Shown in pieces: positions 60,876 through 64,000 of a DNA stretch of 64,000 bases. Origin of the DNA: Streptomyces sp. DvalAA-43 (GTDB taxonomy: Bacteria > Actinomycetota > Actinomycetes > Streptomycetales > Streptomycetaceae); contig NZ_FMBW01000080.1 of the NCBI RefSeq assembly GCF_900091725.1, positions 1 to 64,000 of the forward strand, read 5' to 3'. How positions within the stretch are numbered: the stretch's first letter is position 1; the number at the start of each line of letters is the position of its first letter. The position numbers were made by a program, and so were the translations under genes. Below the pieces are notes generated by a model. It worked only from the letters and a program-made list of their open reading frames with translations, was not told the DNA's origin and did not search any database.

Positions 60876-60894
60876 CGTTGTCACCGTGTCAAGG
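60876..60894 (-). promoter_or_regulatory. MerR-like operator upstream of the HEAT/MerR operon
   Basis: On the minus strand CCTTGACAC-G-GTGACAACG is an imperfect dyad (7 of 9 positions) of the MerR type, overlapping TTGACC/TTGACA -35-like hexamers. It suggests autoregulation by the MerR-HEAT protein. Confidence 0.55.
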
Positions 60895-60973
60895 TCAAGC
60901 GGAGCCCGGCCGGGAGCCGGGCGGCATCCCGGCTCCCCTCCAACCGGGCAGGCCGAGCCGTCCGGAGGTCCGG

Positions 60974-61522
60974 CTACAGGTCGGTGTCCGCCGGACGGGC
61001 CCTCGCCCACTGCTCCTCGAACTCGCCCCGGTCGATCTCCTGGTCCGCCAGCTCGGGGTCGAAGAGGTCCGCGACCGGCGGGTCGAACAGCCAGTCCTCG
61101 GGGCGGCCGCGCACGGCGGATCCGTCCTCGGCCGGCTCCACCTGGCGGATCCGGCGCCCGTCGGGCCCCACTTCCAGCAGCTGGACGGCCGGTCCGTCGT
61201 CGTCCTCGTCCGAAGTGCGCCGCAGATACACGATGTCCCTGTCCGCGAGCGCACCGAATCCGCTGCGTCCGCGTTGCGCGTCCCGCTGGGCACGCAGGCC
61301 GTCCAGTCCGGGAGGCATCCGCGGATCGTCGATGTCGACCACCGCCAGCTCCTCGCCCTCGAACCGGGCCACCGACTCCGGGTCGTTGACCACCTCGACC
61401 CAGGCGAACGTCTCAAGGACCTCCCGCGCGGTCCGCGCACGGATCCACCACCACAGCCCGCCCATGCCGTAGTCGTGCAGTGTGAGAAACGAGCGCTTGT
61501 CCGCACTGCCCATGCCAGTCAT
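60974..61522 (-). CDS. Hypothetical protein
   Basis: 182 aa, not recognised. An N-terminal part SFLTLHDYGMGGLWWWIRARTAREVLETFAWVEVVNDPESVARFEGEELAVVDIDDPRMP leads to a very acidic C-terminus (PPVADLFDPELADQEIDRGEFEEQW). Similar acidic proteins starting F-L-x-L-H-D-Y-G-M-G-G-L-W are, I believe, common in Streptomyces, with no known function. Start uncertain between ATG 61522 and ATG 61513. Monocistronic. Confidence 0.7.
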   Translation of the reverse strand: MTGMGSADKRSFLTLHDYGMGGLWWWIRARTAREVLETFAWVEVVNDPESVARFEGEELAVVDIDDPRMPPGLDGLRAQRDAQRGRSGFGALADRDIVYLRRTSDEDDDGPAVQLLEVGPDGRRIRQVEPAEDGSAVRGRPEDWLFDPPVADLFDPELADQEIDRGEFEEQWARARPADTDL

Positions 61523-61720
61523 ACGGGCCGAGCCTAGTGGGGTCGGGACGCAGGACTGCCGCCGGACGTTCCCGGGACGCTCGGCGGCGTGGTGGTGCGT
61601 CCACTGCTTGTACTTGTACGCGGCCAGGTCCTTGCACGCGGCCGGTTCCCCGAGGTGGGCGGCGGGTACCACCGGCTGCAGCCGGTGCCGGGGATCTCGC
61701 TGCCCGCCCCGCCGGAACGG

Positions 61721-62419
61721 TCACGCCAGGTAGAGCGGGAACTTCGCGGCAGGCCCTCCCAGTTCGGCCTGCTCGGCGTCGGTCGGGGCACGCCGTCCCG
61801 TGCCGACCAGCAGCGCGTCCTTGTCGGAGAAGGACGAGGGGAAGGCTGCTCCGGCGATCCTCTCCAGCATGTCGCGGGACCCGGCGAGTGCCTCCGCGGG
61901 CGGCCCGGCGGCGTCCGGACGGTACGCGACCAGGTCGAGATGGTGCAGCGTCCACTCCAGCACGTACGCGCGAAGGTAGTCGCCCGCGGTGAGGACCTCG
62001 TCCCGGGTGCCGACCCGGAGGCCGGGGTCGGCGAGTGCGGCGGCACGGCCGGCGGCGGAGCCGACGTCGTCGAAGTGGAACGTGAGCAGCCGGGGTTCCT
62101 CGTACGCGGCGGCCAGCCGGACGGTCAGCGCGTCCAGCGGATCGCCGCCGGTCGGCGGCGCCCCGGCGACGTCCCAGTAGGTCACCGCGTCGCGGGTCGG
62201 TTCCGCTCGGGTGGGGGTCGCGAGGGTGATCAGGACGTCCTGGGCGTCGATGACCAGGTGGCACACCAGGTCCCTCACGAGCCAGCCGGCGCAGCCGGAC
62301 GGTTTCGCGAAGTCCTCGTCGGGAAGCGCGGCGACCGCCGTACGCAACGCCGTCCAGGAGTGTGAGAAGAGATCCACATCGGCGAAGTAGTGCGGTGCCG
62401 CAGGGCCGGACAAGCACAT
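61721..62419 (-). CDS. Maleylpyruvate-isomerase-family (DinB-fold) protein
   Basis: 232 aa. DLFSHSWTALRTAVAALPDEDFAKPSGCAGWLVRDLVCHLVIDAQDVLITL is the mycothiol-dependent maleylpyruvate isomerase N-terminal pattern (C-x-GW-V-R-D-L-x-x-H), followed by YLRAYVLEWTLHHLDLVAYRPDA with a second His. The enzyme class conjugates or isomerises with mycothiol. It is divergent from a DinB-family gene at 62481, so two four-helix-bundle proteins sit back to back. Start at ATG 62419 has no good ribosome site. Confidence 0.8.
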   Translation of the reverse strand: MCLSGPAAPHYFADVDLFSHSWTALRTAVAALPDEDFAKPSGCAGWLVRDLVCHLVIDAQDVLITLATPTRAEPTRDAVTYWDVAGAPPTGGDPLDALTVRLAAAYEEPRLLTFHFDDVGSAAGRAAALADPGLRVGTRDEVLTAGDYLRAYVLEWTLHHLDLVAYRPDAAGPPAEALAGSRDMLERIAGAAFPSSFSDKDALLVGTGRRAPTDAEQAELGGPAAKFPLYLA

Positions 62420-62480
62420 CGGCACGATCGGCCCCAGGCCTCCGGGCCCGCACGCCCCCAAGATCGGCAGACTGACCCCC

Positions 62481-63074
62481 ATGACCGAATCGGATCGCAA
62501 GGCCGACCTGCACCTCTATCTCCAGTCCGCCCGCGACGCGCTGCTGTGGAAGCTCGAAGGCCTCTCGGAGTACGACGTACGCCGCCCCCTGACACCGACC
62601 GGCACCAACCTCCTGGGCCTGGTCAAGCACGTGGCCGGTGTGGAGCTGGGCTACCTCGGCGACACCTTCGGACGGCCGTCGGGCGAGCCGCTGCCCTGGG
62701 TCCAGGACGGCGCCGAACCCAACGCCGACATGTGGGTCACCGCCGACGAGTCGCGCGAGCAGATGGTGGAGCTGTACCACCGGGCCTGGGCACACGCGGA
62801 CGCCACGATCGACTCGCTGGCGCTGGACACGATCGGCAGGGTGCCATGGTGGCCGGACCACAGGTGCGAGGTGACACTGCATCATGCCGTGGTGCGCGTG
62901 ATAGCCGATACGCACCGGCATGCCGGGCACGCCGATATCGTCCGGGAGCTGGTCGACGGTGCCGTCGGGATGAACAAGGGCAACGAGAACATGGGGCCGG
63001 GCGACTCCACGTGGTGGGAGAACCACCGCAGCAGGCTGGAGCACTCCGCCCGGCAGGCCGACCGGGGCGCCTGA
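62481..63074 (+). CDS. DinB-family protein
   Basis: 197 aa. YLQSARDALLWKLEGLSEYDVRRPLTPTGTNLLGLVKHVAGVELGYLGDTFG is the DUF664/DinB pattern with His at KHVAGVE; later His residues (TLHHAVVRVIADTHRHAGHADIVRELVDG) complete a typical metal triad. Members are probably thiol-dependent transferases. A strong hairpin follows, shared with the convergent VOC gene. Confidence 0.88.
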   Translation: MTESDRKADLHLYLQSARDALLWKLEGLSEYDVRRPLTPTGTNLLGLVKHVAGVELGYLGDTFGRPSGEPLPWVQDGAEPNADMWVTADESREQMVELYHRAWAHADATIDSLALDTIGRVPWWPDHRCEVTLHHAVVRVIADTHRHAGHADIVRELVDGAVGMNKGNENMGPGDSTWWENHRSRLEHSARQADRGA

Positions 63075-63100
63075 CCCCGGACCGCCACCGCCTCACTACC

Positions 63101-63148
63101 CTGCTCTGACGGTGTGTCCGTCGTCCGGCGGACGCACCGTCAGAGCAG
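63101..63148. terminator. Hairpin terminator between DinB and VOC genes
   Basis: A perfect 14-bp outer stem (CTGCTCTGACGGTG and its complement), with an inner TCCG/CGGA pairing. It overlaps the last codons of the convergent VOC gene. Confidence 0.8.
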
Positions 63149-63577
63149 GCAGAACTCGTTCCCCTCCGGATCGGCCATCACCAGATGGTCCGGCCTGCCG
63201 CCCAGTGCCTCCTCATGGACCACGGTCGCGCCGGCGGAGATCAGGCGCTCCATCGCGTCGACCACACGCGGCCACCGCTCCTCCCAGGGGGTCTCACGAC
63301 CGCCACCGGCCTGCACATCGAGGTGCAGGCGGTTCTTCGCGGCCTTCGACTCCGGCACCTGCTGGAAGGACAGACCGGGCCCCTCCCCGTCCGGGTCGCA
63401 GAGATACGCACCCTGGTCCCACTCGTCCTCCGGGACCCCATGGTGCGCGAACCACTCCTCCCAGCTCCCGAACCCGGCCGGCGCGGGCTTCTCCGTATAC
63501 CCCAGCGCCAACGCCCAGAACGCGGCCAGCTTCGTCGGCTGCGCGCAGTCGATCGTCAGACTCCACTTGGTTCCCAC
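63140..63577 (-). CDS. VOC/glyoxalase-like protein
   Basis: 145 aa. LTIDCAQPTKLAAFWALALGYTEKP and HLVMADPEGNEFCLL are the first and last beta-alpha-beta modules of the vicinal-oxygen-chelate fold (Glyoxalase_6-like), with RLHLDVQAGG between. Likely a small-molecule binding or resistance-type protein; substrate unknown. GTG start at 63577. The stop is within the terminator stem. Confidence 0.87.
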   Translation of the reverse strand: MGTKWSLTIDCAQPTKLAAFWALALGYTEKPAPAGFGSWEEWFAHHGVPEDEWDQGAYLCDPDGEGPGLSFQQVPESKAAKNRLHLDVQAGGGRETPWEERWPRVVDAMERLISAGATVVHEEALGGRPDHLVMADPEGNEFCLL

Positions 63578-63726
63578 GTACAGGCCCTCCTCGGTCCGGC
63601 TCGGTCCGTCACGCGGACCCTACCGGGTGCCACTGACACCGTTGGCCCCCCGACATCGCAGTTCCAGGTCCAGCGGCACGGAATTGGCCTTGGTCTCCGG
63701 CTCCGCGCCGTACGTAGGGTCACGGC

Positions 63727-64000
63727 ATGAGGATTCGCATCGTCGACACGTTCACCGACCGCCCCTTCACCGGCAACCCGGCGGGAGTCCTGGTGCTGGA
63801 CTCCGAGACCTTCGCCGACGACGACCGGCTCCAACGGATCGCCATGGAGCTGAATCTGTCCGAGACCGCCTTCGCCCACCCGCTGCCCCCGGGCGGCGAG
63901 GCGGACTGGGCGCTTCGCTGGTTCACCCCGACCACGGAGGTCGACATGTGCGGGCATGCCACCCTGGCCACCGCGCACGTCCTGCACACCACCGGAACGG
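63727..64000 (+). CDS. PhzF-family protein, 5' part (runs off the right edge)
   Basis: 91 codons visible. MRIRIVDTFTDRPFTGNPAGVLVLDSE and the NLSETAFAHPL, RWFTPTTEVDMCGHATLATAHVL segments are the PhzF/diaminopimelate-epimerase-like signature, including the conserved Glu of SETAF and CGHATL. PhzF in phenazine makers is an isomerase; most streptomycete paralogues are uncharacterised. The rest lies beyond the window. Confidence 0.92.
   Translation, partial: MRIRIVDTFTDRPFTGNPAGVLVLDSETFADDDRLQRIAMELNLSETAFAHPLPPGGEADWALRWFTPTTEVDMCGHATLATAHVLHTTGT

Noticed and set aside
1..64000. tRNA, rRNA or riboswitch genes
   Set aside because: I saw no cloverleaf with conserved T-arm, no rRNA sequence and no recognisable riboswitch core, including upstream of the B12-dependent mutase. 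A covariance-model search could overturn this.

Overview
This is high-GC actinobacterial DNA, very probably a Streptomyces chromosome. It has strong GC bias at third codon positions, many GTG starts, SARP, STAND, MocR and PadR regulators, an MbtH protein and 4-bp translationally coupled genes. Every assignment was read by eye from the sequence; no database search was run.

Bases 1 to about 36,300 form a hybrid NRPS/PKS gene cluster whose left edge lies outside the window. A minus-strand operon (7303 to 1) encodes both subunits of a B12-dependent glutamate (methylaspartate) mutase, an AsnA/class II aaRS-like amide synthetase, a lone FMN domain of glutamate synthase, and a partial NRPS (A-T-C). 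The first four genes overlap by 4 bp each. Next to it lie a 93-aa unknown protein, MbtH, and an ornithine-carbamoyltransferase paralogue with an altered HCLP motif. Two divergent STAND regulators follow: an XRE-NB-ARC protein and an AfsR-like SARP. Then come a secreted protein built of seven DDKGP repeats and a small unknown protein. The main plus-strand operon is MFS exporter, NRPS A-T-C-T, MupA-type luciferase-like monooxygenase, NRPS C-A-T-E, NRPS C-A-T-TE, NRPS C-A-T, and a KS-ACP polyketide synthase with no acyltransferase. A 25-bp hairpin and a convergent type II thioesterase close it. Four YTCCCG repeats spaced exactly 11 bp lie upstream of this operon and two more lie upstream of the SARP gene; this looks like a SARP regulon. 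The inferred product is a peptide-polyketide with at least five amino acids, at least one D residue, and probably 3-methylaspartate or 3-methylasparagine and a carbamoylated (ureido) residue.

Bases 36,300 to 48,300 hold mostly ordinary genes: a secreted peptide with a Cys-rich partner, TetR, a YunG-like protein, a Rieske lipoprotein, an isochorismatase-fold protein lacking the nucleophilic Cys, PPOX proteins, LysR, two EamA exporters, MocR, a Clp-N protein, an SRPBCC protein and PadR. Several carry visible operator palindromes.

Bases 48,300 to 56,050 are a mobile-element graveyard. A 5.3-kb IS21-family element (48785-54096, with terminal inverted repeats) has an amber-interrupted istA. Its istB is cut in two by a 2.2-kb insertion carrying a frameshifted IS110-family recombinase and a PH-domain gene. 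Beside it is an IS5-family element (54377-56041) with inverted repeats and flanking CTAG. Each of the three units carries an uncharacterised passenger ORF. Fragments of host genes flank them.

Bases 56,050 to 64,000 return to ordinary genes: TetR/SnoaL-like, DinB/maleylpyruvate-isomerase-like proteins, LysR, a HEAT-repeat protein co-transcribed with a MerR-HEAT fusion, a VOC protein and a partial PhzF homologue.
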